64,000 nt of DNA from Micromonospora matsumotoense (GCF_900091525.1 NZ_FMCU01000014.1:29806-93805), one strand, 5' to 3'. Positions 42,380-49,614 are shown, counted from the first letter of the stretch. Numbers and translations: made by a program. The notes: generated from the sequence alone by a model not told the origin.

Positions 42380-42922
42380 GTGACCGATGGTGGTCTGAAG
42401 CAGAAGGTGGCGCAGCTGCGCCAGGCGTACGCGCCGCACGAGCACCGGCCGCTGGGTGGTTACCTGGCGGCGATGGGCACCTACGCCGGGGTGACCGCGT
42501 CGATCGCGGCGCTGGTCAAGGCGACCGGCCGGCCGGTGCCCGAACGCCCCGCCCCGGGTGACGTGGTGCTGCTCGCCGTCGCCACCCACAAGTTGAGCCG
42601 GCTGCTCTCCAAGGACGCGGTGACCAGCCCGCTGCGGGCCCCGTTCACCCGCTACGACCGCCCGATCGGCAGCGGCGAGGTGATGGAGCAGGTCCGTGAC
42701 CAGGGCAGCTCCACCCGGCACGCGATCGGCGAGCTGCTCAGCTGCCCGTTCTGCCTGGCCGTCTGGGTGGCCACCGGGCTCACCGGCGGCCTGGTGCTGG
42801 CCCCCCGGCTGACCCGGCTGGTGGCGACCGCGCTGACCGCCGTCGCCGCGTCCGACTTCCTCCAGATGGGGTACGCGGTGGCGCAGCAGGCCGCCGAGGG
42901 CGGACGACCCGACGAGAAGTGA
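42380..42922 (+). CDS. DUF1360-family membrane protein
   Basis: The 180-residue product has a polar N-terminus and membrane helices (YLAAMGTYAGVTASIAALV, DVVLLAVATHKLSRLLS, FCLAVWVATGLTGGLVLA). The central LLSCPFCLAVWVA carries the paired Cys typical of DUF1360, a family that includes sporulation-related proteins of Bacillus. The role here is unknown. GAGGAG precedes the GTG at 42380. Confidence 0.85.
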   Translation: MTDGGLKQKVAQLRQAYAPHEHRPLGGYLAAMGTYAGVTASIAALVKATGRPVPERPAPGDVVLLAVATHKLSRLLSKDAVTSPLRAPFTRYDRPIGSGEVMEQVRDQGSSTRHAIGELLSCPFCLAVWVATGLTGGLVLAPRLTRLVATALTAVAASDFLQMGYAVAQQAAEGGRPDEK

Positions 42923-42935
42923 CCCGTACACCCGG

Positions 42936-42968
42936 AAGGGGCCGGCGGATCGTGTCCGCCGGCCCCTT
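42936..42968. terminator. Terminator between DUF1360 gene and 42985 gene
   Basis: AAGGGGCCGGCGGA and TCCGCCGGCCCCTT form a perfect 14-bp stem with a 5-base loop, followed by TTT on the plus strand. Confidence 0.85.
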
Positions 42969-42984
42969 TCCGTCATCCACCCGC

Positions 42985-43194
42985 TCAGGTGGGGGTGGTG
43001 CCGTGGTCCTCACCCGCCCAGCCGCGCGACGTCTCCGGTTCCCGCTCGTCGGCGTCCGCGCCGGTGATCACGTCACGGTCGACGGCGGTCCGGTCGTGCT
43101 CGTTGGCGAAATCCGGCTCGGGCAGGGTGTCCTGTCCCTCGGGGGGTTGGCCGAGGGCGGGCATCCGCTCGTGGTGTTCCTCGTGGTCGGACAT
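42985..43194 (-). CDS. Small acidic hypothetical protein, 69 aa
   Basis: This 69-residue, highly polar protein starts MSDHEEHHERMPALGQPPEG and has no membrane segment. AGGAG lies 8 bases before the ATG at 43194, the main evidence for this start. A longer reading from 43239 begins with an Arg run and lacks a ribosome site. It lies downstream of the 80-aa gene on the same strand. Function unknown. Confidence 0.65.
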   Translation of the reverse strand: MSDHEEHHERMPALGQPPEGQDTLPEPDFANEHDRTAVDRDVITGADADEREPETSRGWAGEDHGTTPT

Positions 43195-43222
43195 CTCGAT
43201 CTCCTCTCGCCGGCGACGGCGG

Positions 43223-43465
43223 TCAGGCCGCCGACCCACCCAGCAGGTCGGCCACCTCGTCCACCGCGTACTCCCCCTCGGGGAGGGCGGCGACCCGGGT
43301 GAGCAGCTCCGCCGGCAGGTCCGCGCTGACCGCCGAGTGGTAGATGTCGGCCTGGCTGAGCCGTTCCTGACCGTGGTAGATCTCGTCCAGCAACTCGTCG
43401 AGCTGCCGGATGTCCGGCTGGTCGGTCCCGGGCAGGTCGTCGGTCACGGGTGCGTCGTCGGTCAC
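43223..43465 (-). CDS. Small acidic helical protein, 80 aa
   Basis: This 80-residue, cytoplasmic, acidic protein contains QLDELLDEIYHGQERLSQAD and ELLTRVAALPEGEYAVDEVA, likely helices. The latter part resembles the three-helix layout of small DUF2795-like proteins, but I cannot assign the family. The start GTG 43465 has only an AGGGCGG site. GTG 43447 is an alternative. It probably forms an operon with the 69-aa gene 28 bases on. Confidence 0.68.
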   Translation of the reverse strand: MTDDAPVTDDLPGTDQPDIRQLDELLDEIYHGQERLSQADIYHSAVSADLPAELLTRVAALPEGEYAVDEVADLLGGSAA

Positions 43466-43502
43466 CCCGCCCTGCTACCCGGGGTCGAAACGGTCAAACC
43501 CG

Positions 43503-44606
43503 TCAGGCCGGGGTGGGCAGGGTGGCCCGCCGGGCCCGGACGGCCGCCCCGAGGTGCTCCAGCACCTCCGCGGTGGTGTCCCAGCCGATGCAGGCGTCGG
43601 TGACCGACTGGCCGTAGGTCAGCTCCCGGGTCGGGTCCAGCTCCTGCCGGCCCGCCAGCAGGAAACTCTCCAGCATGATGCCGACGATGCCGCGCTGCCC
43701 GGCGGCGAGCTGGGCGGCCACGTCGGCGGCCACCTTCGGCTGGTTGCGGTGGTCCTTGCCGCTGTTGGCGTGGCTGGCGTCGACCACCAGCCGCTCCGGC
43801 AGCCCGGCCGCCCGGAGCAGGTCCAGGGCCCCGGCCACCGATTCGGCGTCGTAGTTCGGGCGGCCCCCGCCGCCGCGCAGCACCAGGTGCCCGTCGGCGT
43901 TGCCCCGGGTGTGCATGATCGCCGGGGTGCCGGAGACGTCGATGCCGGGGAAGACGTGCGGCACCTCGGCGGCCCGGATCGCGTCCACGGCGGTGGCGAT
44001 GCTGCCGTCCGGGCGGTTCTTCATGCCGATCGGCATGGACAGGCCGGAGGCGAGCTGCCGGTGCACCTGGCTCTCCACCGTCCGGGCCCCGATCGCGCCC
44101 CAGGCCACCGTGTCGGCGATGTACTGCGGGGTGATCGGGTCGAGGAACTCGCACCCCACCGGCAGCCCCAGCCGGACCACGTCACGCAGCAGCGCCCGCG
44201 CGGTGCGCAGGCCGGTGTTCACGTCGCCGGAGCCGTCCAGCGCCGGATCGTTGATCAGGCCCTTCCAGCCGACCGTGGAACGCGGCTTCTCGAAGTAGAC
44301 CCGCATCACCACCAGCAGGTCGTCGGCGTGCCGGTCGGCGGCCTCGCGCAGCAGGTGCGCGTACTCCAGCGCCGCCGCCGGGTCGTGCACCGAGCACGGA
44401 CCGACGACCACCAGCAGCCGGTCGTCGGCGCGGTCCAGCACCCGGCCGACCGCACGTCGGCCGGCCAGCACGGCCGAGGCGAGCGGCGGGTCCAGGGGCA
44501 GCTCGTGCAGGAGCAGGGCGGGGGTGGTCAGCGGCACGACACGGTCGATCCGCTGGTCGATGACCGCGCCGTTGTCCGGGGTCGGCCCGTTGTCCGGGGT
44601 CGTCAC
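43503..44606 (-). CDS. Class I DAHP synthase (3-deoxy-7-phosphoheptulonate synthase)
   Basis: The 367-residue enzyme condenses phosphoenolpyruvate and erythrose 4-phosphate, the first step of aromatic amino acid synthesis. Class I motifs are clear: LLVVVGPCSVHDPAAALEYA, MRVYFEKPRSTVGWKGLIND, GCEFLDPITPQYIADTV, ESQVHRQLASGLSMPIGMKN and RLVVDASHANSGKDH. Actinobacteria usually rely on the class II enzyme, so this may be a second isozyme. The GTG at 44606 follows GGAAGGA. The N-terminus has the duplicated DNGPTPDNG. The upstream leader (44676-44802) suggests attenuation by aromatic amino acids. Confidence 0.94.
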   Translation of the reverse strand: MTTPDNGPTPDNGAVIDQRIDRVVPLTTPALLLHELPLDPPLASAVLAGRRAVGRVLDRADDRLLVVVGPCSVHDPAAALEYAHLLREAADRHADDLLVVMRVYFEKPRSTVGWKGLINDPALDGSGDVNTGLRTARALLRDVVRLGLPVGCEFLDPITPQYIADTVAWGAIGARTVESQVHRQLASGLSMPIGMKNRPDGSIATAVDAIRAAEVPHVFPGIDVSGTPAIMHTRGNADGHLVLRGGGGRPNYDAESVAGALDLLRAAGLPERLVVDASHANSGKDHRNQPKVAADVAAQLAAGQRGIVGIMLESFLLAGRQELDPTRELTYGQSVTDACIGWDTTAEVLEHLGAAVRARRATLPTPA

Positions 44607-44675
44607 GGTGGGAGTCCTTCCGCCGACCGTGCCCGGGGCCGGTGCCCGGGTCGAGCCGGCTGCTCGTAAACAGAA

Positions 44676-44701
44676 GGGCAGGAAGCTCAAGGCTCCTGCC
44701 C
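44676..44701 (-). terminator. Candidate attenuator terminator before DAHP synthase gene
   Basis: On the minus strand GGGCAGGA (44701-44694) and TCCTGCCC (44683-44676) form an 8-bp stem with a 10-base loop, followed by TTCTGTTT. This is a proper intrinsic terminator in a GC-rich setting where U tracts are rare, yet it lies 70 bases before the start codon, not after a gene. Self-complementary GCCGGCT copies at 44754-44760, 44705-44711 and 44654-44660 allow alternative pairings around it. Confidence 0.72.
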
Positions 44702-44729
44702 GGCCGGCTCGAAACGCGGTGACGTCAGC

Positions 44730-44789
44730 TCATGGTGAGGTCACCGGCTCCGCAGCCGGCTGCCTAAACCATCGATACGCACGCGTCAC
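44730..44789 (-). CDS. Leader peptide with Tyr-Arg-Trp-Phe codons
   Basis: GTG at 44789 opens a 19-codon frame: MTRAYRWFRQPAAEPVTSP. It holds Tyr (TAT), Trp (TGG) and Phe (TTT) within four codons. TAT, CGA and TTT are rare codons in this genome, which strengthens pausing. The stop lies 29 bases before the terminator hairpin of the DAHP synthase leader. A ribosome stalled for lack of a charged aromatic tRNA would change downstream folding. A second hairpin, CGGTGAC/GTCACCG (44717-44746), overlaps the stop codon. The -10 box TACGCT ends 7 bases upstream of the GTG, so the leader mRNA is probably leaderless. The role is inference from this layout. Confidence 0.65.
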   Translation of the reverse strand: MTRAYRWFRQPAAEPVTSP

Positions 44790-44796
44790 GCCGGCA

Positions 44797-44802
44797 AGCG
44801 TA
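44797..44802 (-). promoter_or_regulatory. Candidate -10 box of the DAHP synthase transcript
   Basis: TACGCT on the minus strand ends 7 bases before the leader GTG (44789), so transcription would start at or next to it. No good -35 is seen. Confidence 0.45.
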
Positions 44803-44853
44803 CCCGAGGCGGCGGGAAGGGCTCATCCGGTCGTCGGCCAACCCTCGCCTGAC

Positions 44854-44864
44854 GTTCACCTCCG
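44854..44864 (+). promoter_or_regulatory. Single PHO-box-like unit upstream of phoX-like gene
   Basis: GTTCACCTCCG matches 10 of 11 positions of the direct-repeat unit of the Streptomyces PhoP PHO box (G[GT]TCAYYYR[CG]G). It is 56 bases upstream of a PhoX-family gene. A second good unit is not visible, so this is a weak candidate. Confidence 0.4.
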
Positions 44865-44919
44865 TCACTGCCACCGTCGGTAACTTCGGCGGCACCGCTC
44901 GCATCCCCCGGAGGTTCCG

Positions 44920-46077
44920 ATGGACCGTCGTACCGTCCTGCGCGCCACCGTCGCCGGTGGGGCCGCCGCCTTCGCCGGCAGCCTCTGGTCCGGTGCCGCG
45001 CTGGCCGCGCCCGCCCAGCCCGGCACCGGCCCCTACGGGCCGCTCGGCACCGCCGACGGCAACGGCATCCAACTGCCCGCCGGCTTCACCAGCCGGGTGA
45101 TCGCCCGCTCCCGGCAGGCGGTGCCCGGCACCTCGTACACCTGGCACAACGCTCCCGACGGCGGGGCCTGCTTCGCCGCCGGCACCGGGTGGATCTACGT
45201 CTCCAACTCGGAGATCACCCCCAGCGGTGGCGCGTCGGCGGTGCGGTTCGCCGCCGACGGCACGATCGTCTCGGCGTACCGCATCCTCTCCGGCACCCGC
45301 CAGAACTGCGCCGGTGGCGCGACCCCGTGGGGGACCTGGCTCTCCTGCGAGGAGACCAGCCGGGGCTTCGTCTACGAGACCTACCCGCAGGGCGGCACCG
45401 CCGCGGTGCAGCGGCCGGCGCTGGGCCGGTTCACGCACGAGGCGGCGGCGGCCGACCCGGACCGCCAGGTGATCTACCTGACCGAGGACGAGACCGACGG
45501 CTGCTTCTACCGGTTCCGCCCCACCGTCTGGGGCGACCTCTCCGCGGGCACCCTGGAGGTGCTGGTCGCCGGCACCGCCACCAGCGGCCCGGTGAGCTGG
45601 GCCCGGGTCCCCGACCCGGACGGCGCGCCGACGGCGACCCGCAACCAGGTCGCCGGGGCGAAGCGGTTCACCGGCGGCGAGGGCTGCTGGTACGCCGACG
45701 GCACCTGCTGGTTCACCACCAAGGGCGACAACCGGGTCTGGGCGTACGACGTGGTCGGCCAGCGCATCGACCTGGCGTACGACGACTCGCTGGTGACCGG
45801 CGGCACCGCCCCGCTGACCGGGGTGGACAACATCACCGGTAGCCGCTCCGGTGACCTCTACGTCGCCGAGGACGGCGGCAACCTGGAGATCAACCTGATC
45901 ACCCCGACCGGGGTGGTGACGCCGTTCCTGCGGGTCACCGGGCAGTCCTCGTCGGAGATCACCGGTCCGGCGTTCTCCCCGGACGGCAGCCGGCTCTACT
46001 TCTCGTCCCAGCGCGGCACGGCCGGCGTCTCGGCCGGTGGCATCACCTACGAGGTGCGCGGCCCGTTCCGGTCCTGA
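44920..46077 (+). CDS. PhoX-like (DUF839) secreted protein, Tat signal
   Basis: The 385-residue product has a Tat-type signal (MDRRTVLRATVAGG, cut near ALAAPA). The mature part has the DUF839/PhoX propeller motifs: GTWLSCEETSRGFVYET, LGRFTHEAAAADP, VIYLTEDETDGCFYRF, FTGGEGCWYADGTCWFTT, DNITGSRSGDLYVAEDGG. PhoX enzymes are calcium/iron phosphatases, but this protein is shorter than classical PhoX, so enzyme activity is inferred. GGAGG lies before the ATG at 44920. A PHO-box-like unit upstream fits phosphate control. Confidence 0.88.
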   Translation: MDRRTVLRATVAGGAAAFAGSLWSGAALAAPAQPGTGPYGPLGTADGNGIQLPAGFTSRVIARSRQAVPGTSYTWHNAPDGGACFAAGTGWIYVSNSEITPSGGASAVRFAADGTIVSAYRILSGTRQNCAGGATPWGTWLSCEETSRGFVYETYPQGGTAAVQRPALGRFTHEAAAADPDRQVIYLTEDETDGCFYRFRPTVWGDLSAGTLEVLVAGTATSGPVSWARVPDPDGAPTATRNQVAGAKRFTGGEGCWYADGTCWFTTKGDNRVWAYDVVGQRIDLAYDDSLVTGGTAPLTGVDNITGSRSGDLYVAEDGGNLEINLITPTGVVTPFLRVTGQSSSEITGPAFSPDGSRLYFSSQRGTAGVSAGGITYEVRGPFRS

Positions 46078-46388
46078 CCACGCCCACTCCCGTCTCGCCC
46101 CATGATCGTGCTCCCGCCGTCCCGTCCCGTCCCGTCCCGCCGTCTCGCCGTCCCGCCCTCCCGCTGTCTCGTCCCGTCCGCCTCACCTCCCTCCCGCCGT
46201 CTCGTCCGGCTCCGTGATCATCGTGCTCGACCTGCGTCGATGATCGTGCTCGATCCAAGATGTAGTGGCCTCGGGTTGGTGAGCGGCCACTACATCCCGG
46301 ATCGAGGGTGGCCTTGGACGGTGGGTCCCGGTCCGGGGCGGGGGATCTTGTGGCGTGGCGGGGGCGTCGACGGGGTATCGACAACCGC
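46078..46388. other. Intergenic region with low-complexity repeats and palindrome, 311 bp
   Basis: After the PhoX-like gene comes CCGTC/CTCGCC-rich low-complexity sequence (46110-46205), then three copies of a TGATCGTGCTC-like motif (46102, 46217 and 46239 regions), then the 46249-46306 palindrome. No protein-like frame is present. Confidence 0.6.
46249..46306. repeat. 58-bp inverted repeat (22-base arms)
   Basis: CTCGATCC, a 2-base mismatch, and GATGTAGTGGCC pair with GGCCACTACATC, 2 bases, and GGATCGAG over a 14-base loop. The arms are far longer and less GC-rich than the local terminators, and the sequence is intergenic. It looks like a dispersed palindromic element. Confidence 0.75.
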
Positions 46389-46604
46389 ATGACCCACGAG
46401 CAGAGCGACCAGGAACGGGTGGAGTCCCGGGCCCACCTGCTGCCCGAGGAGGCAGCGGTGGGCAGCGACGACCCGCAGGCCCAGGCCGAGGCGATCCTCG
46501 CCGAATCGGATCGCCGTACGGCCGACCAGGGGGCCGCCCCCGACACGGTGCTGGAGCACCGGACCTCCGAGCAGACCGTCACCCCGATCGAACCCCCCGA
46601 CTGA
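46389..46604 (+). CDS. Small acidic hypothetical protein, 71 aa
   Basis: The 71-residue polar product begins MTHEQSDQERVESRAHLLPE and contains AQAEAILAESDRRTADQ, a likely helix. It has no membrane segment. Actinobacteria encode many such short acidic proteins of unknown function. There is no strong ribosome site before the ATG at 46389, so expression is uncertain, but the composition is protein-like and the gene is not antisense to any better candidate. Confidence 0.6.
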   Translation: MTHEQSDQERVESRAHLLPEEAAVGSDDPQAQAEAILAESDRRTADQGAAPDTVLEHRTSEQTVTPIEPPD

Positions 46605-46610
46605 GAGCCC

Positions 46611-46698
46611 CCGACTGAGAGCCCGCGACTGACCCACCCCCCGACTGACCCGCCCCGCGCGACTGGCCCACCCCGCGCGACTGACCCGCCCCGCGACT
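46611..46698. repeat. Degenerate CGACTGACCCGCCCC-type tandem repeat
   Basis: Seven or so CGACTG units are spaced 11-20 bases apart with C-rich filler. It looks like a decaying tandem array next to the palindromic element. Confidence 0.6.
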
Positions 46699-46800
46699 GG
46701 GCCCGCCCTCTTGATCGACTCAATGTCGCCGAAATGGCGGTGTCGATGCCCGGTTGATACCGCACTATCGGCACCATTGAGTCGATCAAGAGGCGGGCCC
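46699..46800. repeat. 102-bp palindromic (REP/MITE-like) element
   Basis: The outer arms CTCTTGATCGACTCAATG (46708-46725) and CATTGAGTCGATCAAGAG (46775-46792) are perfectly complementary, with GGGCCCGCC/GGCGGGCCC extending them. The 49-base interior holds a smaller CGCC/GGCG hairpin. The arms contain the only sizeable AT-containing palindrome in this gap. The size and shape suggest a dispersed repeat rather than a terminator. Confidence 0.8.
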
Positions 46801-46942
46801 TCTCAACCCGGGCGTCGTGTGGGCGGTCCGGGCGTCGTGTGGGCGGTCCCGGTGGGCCGGTCCCGGAGGGCTGGTTGCTGCCTGGCGTGGCCGGGTGATG
46901 ACACGTCGCCACCGCGACCTGGAGATCGGATAGCGTCGGGTC

Positions 46943-48235
46943 ATGCCCGACAGCGGTTACCCCTGGCCCATCGAGACGACCCGACTGGACAACGGCCTGC
47001 GCGTGGTGGTGAGCGAGGACCGCACCGCCCCGGCGGTCGCGGTCAACCTCTGGTACGACGTGGGCTCCCGCCACGAGCCGGCGGGCCAGACCGGCTTCGC
47101 CCACCTCTTCGAGCACCTGATGTTCGAGGGCTCGGTCAACGTCGCCAAGACCGAACACATGAAACTGATCCAGGGCTCCGGTGGCTCGCTCAACGCCACC
47201 ACCAACCCGGACCGGACGAACTACTTCGAGACCGTCCCGGCCGAACACCTGGAACTGGCCCTCTGGCTGGAGGCCGACCGGATGGGCGGGCTGGTCCCCG
47301 CGCTGACCCAGCACACCCTGGACAACCAGCGGGACGTGGTCAAGAACGAGCGTCGACAGCGCTACGAGAACGTCCCGTACGGCGACGCCTGGCTGCGGCT
47401 GCTCCCGCTGCTCTATCCGCCGGGGCACCCCTACCACCATGCGACGATCGGGTCGATGGCCGACCTGAACGCCGCCGACCTGGCCACCTTCCAGGCGTTC
47501 CACCAGACCTACTACGCGCCGGACAACGCCGTACTCACCGTGGTCGGCGACGCCACCGCCGCCGAGGTGTTCGCGCTGGCGCAGCGGTACTTCGGGGCGA
47601 TCCCGGCCCGTGGGGACATCCCCGCCGCGCCGGACGGCCACACCGTCGCCCGCACCGACCGGCCCGCCGTCGAGACGGTCACCGCCGACGTGCCCGCCGC
47701 CCGGGTCTACGTCGCGCACCGCACCCACCCGTTCGGCAGTCCCGGCTACGACGTGGCCACGGTGGCCGCCACCGTGCTCGGCAGCGGCCGGGGCAGCCGG
47801 CTCTACCAGCGGCTCGCCGACGGCGAACGGCTCGCCCAACCGGACCTGGTCGGCGCGTACGGGGTGGATCTGGCGCACGCCCCGGCGCCGGTGATCGCCA
47901 CCGCCACCGCCCGCCCCGGGGTGAGCGCCGAACGGCTCGCCGAAGGGGTCGCCGAGGTGGTCGACGAACTCGCCACCGTGCCGGTCACCGCCGCCGAGCT
48001 GGACCGGGCCAAGGCGCTGCTCAGCACCGCCTGGTGGCGGCAGATGGCCACGGTGGACGGTCGGGCCGACGCGCTCGGCCGGTACGCCACCCAGTTCGGC
48101 GACCCGGCGAAGACCGCCGACCGGCTGCCCGGCTGGCTGTCGGTGACCGCCACGCAGATCGCCGAGTTGGCCGCCGACGTGCTCACCCCCGCCGACCGGG
48201 TGACCCTGACCTACCTGCCGGAGGAGACCTCATGA
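46943..48235 (+). CDS. M16 zinc metallopeptidase (active subunit)
   Basis: The 430-residue protein starts GYPWPIETTRLDNGLRVVVS. It has the inverted zinc motif HLFEH (His54, Glu57, His58) with the distal Glu in LDNQRDVVKNERRQRYEN. These are hallmarks of M16B peptidases. The C-terminal half carries the second M16 repeat. It is cytoplasmic, with no signal peptide. It pairs with the next gene, whose product lacks the zinc motif, probably as a heterodimer like processing-peptidase subunits. The ATG at 46943 is probably leaderless (-10 TAGCGT at 46931). Confidence 0.93.
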   Translation: MPDSGYPWPIETTRLDNGLRVVVSEDRTAPAVAVNLWYDVGSRHEPAGQTGFAHLFEHLMFEGSVNVAKTEHMKLIQGSGGSLNATTNPDRTNYFETVPAEHLELALWLEADRMGGLVPALTQHTLDNQRDVVKNERRQRYENVPYGDAWLRLLPLLYPPGHPYHHATIGSMADLNAADLATFQAFHQTYYAPDNAVLTVVGDATAAEVFALAQRYFGAIPARGDIPAAPDGHTVARTDRPAVETVTADVPAARVYVAHRTHPFGSPGYDVATVAATVLGSGRGSRLYQRLADGERLAQPDLVGAYGVDLAHAPAPVIATATARPGVSAERLAEGVAEVVDELATVPVTAAELDRAKALLSTAWWRQMATVDGRADALGRYATQFGDPAKTADRLPGWLSVTATQIAELAADVLTPADRVTLTYLPEETS

Positions 48236-49578
48236 CGCTGATCACCACCCGTCCGGGTCCGGGCACCGCCCGCCCGTACCGGTTCCCGACGGTGGTCCGC
48301 CGGGACGTCGCCGGTGGCCGGGTGGTCGCCGCGCACCTGCCCGGGCAGAACCTCGCCGTCGCGCTGCTGCTGCTCGACGCGGGCGCCGGGCGGGAACCGG
48401 TGGGCAAGGAGGGGCTCGGCGCGGTGCTGGCCAAGGCGCTGGAGGAGGGCACCGCGCAGCGCGACGCCACCACCTTCGCGCTGGCCGTCGAGGGCCTCGG
48501 CACCGAACTGGCCACCGGGCTGGACTGGGACACCTTCCAGGTCAGCGTCCAGGTGCCGGTGGACCGGCTCGGCGCGGCCGTGGAGCTGCTCGCCGAGGCG
48601 GTGCGGACGCCCCGGCTCGACCCGGACGACGTGCGCCGGGTCCGCGACGACGAGGCGACCGCGCTGCGGATGGACTGGGCCAACCCCGGCCCGCGCGCCG
48701 ACGCGGCGCTGCGTGCCGACCTGTTCGGTGCGCAGAACCGGTGGGGCCGCCCGCTGTACGGCGATCCCGACTCGGTCGCCGGGCTGGATGTGGAGGACGT
48801 CACCGTCTTCCACTCCGAGTGGTTCCTGCGCCCCGGCACCCTGGTCGTCGCCGGTGACCTGGACCGGATCGACCTGGACGCGCTGGGCACGGCGGCCTTC
48901 GCCGGCACCGGCGGCGGTCCCGTCGAGCGGGGCGGCCCGATCGAGGTGCCGCTGCCCGCCGGCCGGCGGATCATCCTGGTGGACCGGCCCGGCTCGGTGC
49001 AGTCCACGCTGCGGCTGGGTCACCCGTCACCGCACCGCGCCCACCCCGACCACGTGCCGATGGCGCTCGCCGGCACGGTGCTGGGCGGGGCGTTCACCTC
49101 CCGGCTCAACCACCTGATCCGTGAGGTACGCGGCTACACGTACGGCATCCGGGGCGACTTCGCCTCGTCCCGCCGGTTCGGTCGGTTCGCGGTCAGCGCC
49201 GGGGTGCAGACGGCGGTGACCGCGCCGGCCCTGGTCGAGGCGGTCGGCGAGATCACCCGTACCCGGGCTGGCGGGGTGACCGAGGACGAGTTGGCGGTCG
49301 CCCGGTCCTGGCGGGCCGGCCAGCTCTCGGTCGAGTTGCAGAGCCCCCGGGCGATCGCCTCGGCGTTGACCACCCTGGTCGTGCACGACCTGCCCGACGA
49401 CTACCACGCCCGGTTGCGGGAGGCGCTGCTCGCCGCCGACGTGGCGCAGGTCTCCGCGGCTGCCGCCACCCACCTGCACCCGGAGGCGCTGACCCTGGTC
49501 ATCGAGGGTGACGCGGCGCTGATCCGCGACGAACTGGTGGCCTCCGGGCTCGGCGAGGTGACCGACCACGCCGGCTGA
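48232..49578 (+). CDS. M16-family protein lacking the zinc motif
   Basis: The 448-residue product has the M16 fold but no HxxEH: the expected position reads AVLAKALEEGT. It keeps the substrate-side Arg/Tyr motif (EVRGYTYGIRGDFASS). This is the usual non-catalytic partner subunit of a heterodimeric M16B peptidase. The ATG at 48232 overlaps the stop of the active subunit gene (ATGA), so the two are made in equal amounts. The 3' end was recently duplicated in tandem. Confidence 0.92.
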   Translation: MTLITTRPGPGTARPYRFPTVVRRDVAGGRVVAAHLPGQNLAVALLLLDAGAGREPVGKEGLGAVLAKALEEGTAQRDATTFALAVEGLGTELATGLDWDTFQVSVQVPVDRLGAAVELLAEAVRTPRLDPDDVRRVRDDEATALRMDWANPGPRADAALRADLFGAQNRWGRPLYGDPDSVAGLDVEDVTVFHSEWFLRPGTLVVAGDLDRIDLDALGTAAFAGTGGGPVERGGPIEVPLPAGRRIILVDRPGSVQSTLRLGHPSPHRAHPDHVPMALAGTVLGGAFTSRLNHLIREVRGYTYGIRGDFASSRRFGRFAVSAGVQTAVTAPALVEAVGEITRTRAGGVTEDELAVARSWRAGQLSVELQSPRAIASALTTLVVHDLPDDYHARLREALLAADVAQVSAAAATHLHPEALTLVIEGDAALIRDELVASGLGEVTDHAG

Positions 49579-49614
49579 CCGGCTCGGCGAGGTGACCGAC
49601 CATGCCGGCTGACC
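49547..49614. repeat. 34-bp tandem duplication across a stop codon
   Basis: The 34 bases starting GGCTCGGCGAGGTGACCGAC occur twice directly in a row with a single C/T difference. The first copy holds the last 10 codons and stop of the M16 gene. The second is non-coding. Confidence 0.92.

Larger units (their letters stand above)
46605..46942. other. Intergenic region with repeats, 338 bp
   Basis: It holds a degenerate tandem repeat (46611-46698), a 102-bp palindromic element (46699-46800), a GGGCGTCGTGTGGGCGGTCC duplication (46811-46850 region) and the promoter of the M16 peptidase gene. TAGCGT at 46931-46936 would start transcription at or near the ATG 46943. Confidence 0.6.

Noticed and set aside
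43410..44669. 419-codon plus frame opposite DAHP synthase
   Set aside because: Antisense shadow of a strongly conserved enzyme.
44764..44826. Alternative leader peptide frame (MSPSRRLGYACRRDACVSMV)
   Set aside because: It has a single Tyr and no Trp/Phe cluster, and begins upstream of the likely -10 box; the 44789-44730 frame fits an attenuator better.
46711..48231. In-frame upstream extension of the second M16 gene
   Set aside because: It is an out-of-frame shadow of the first M16 gene; the ATGA overlap at 48232 fixes the start.
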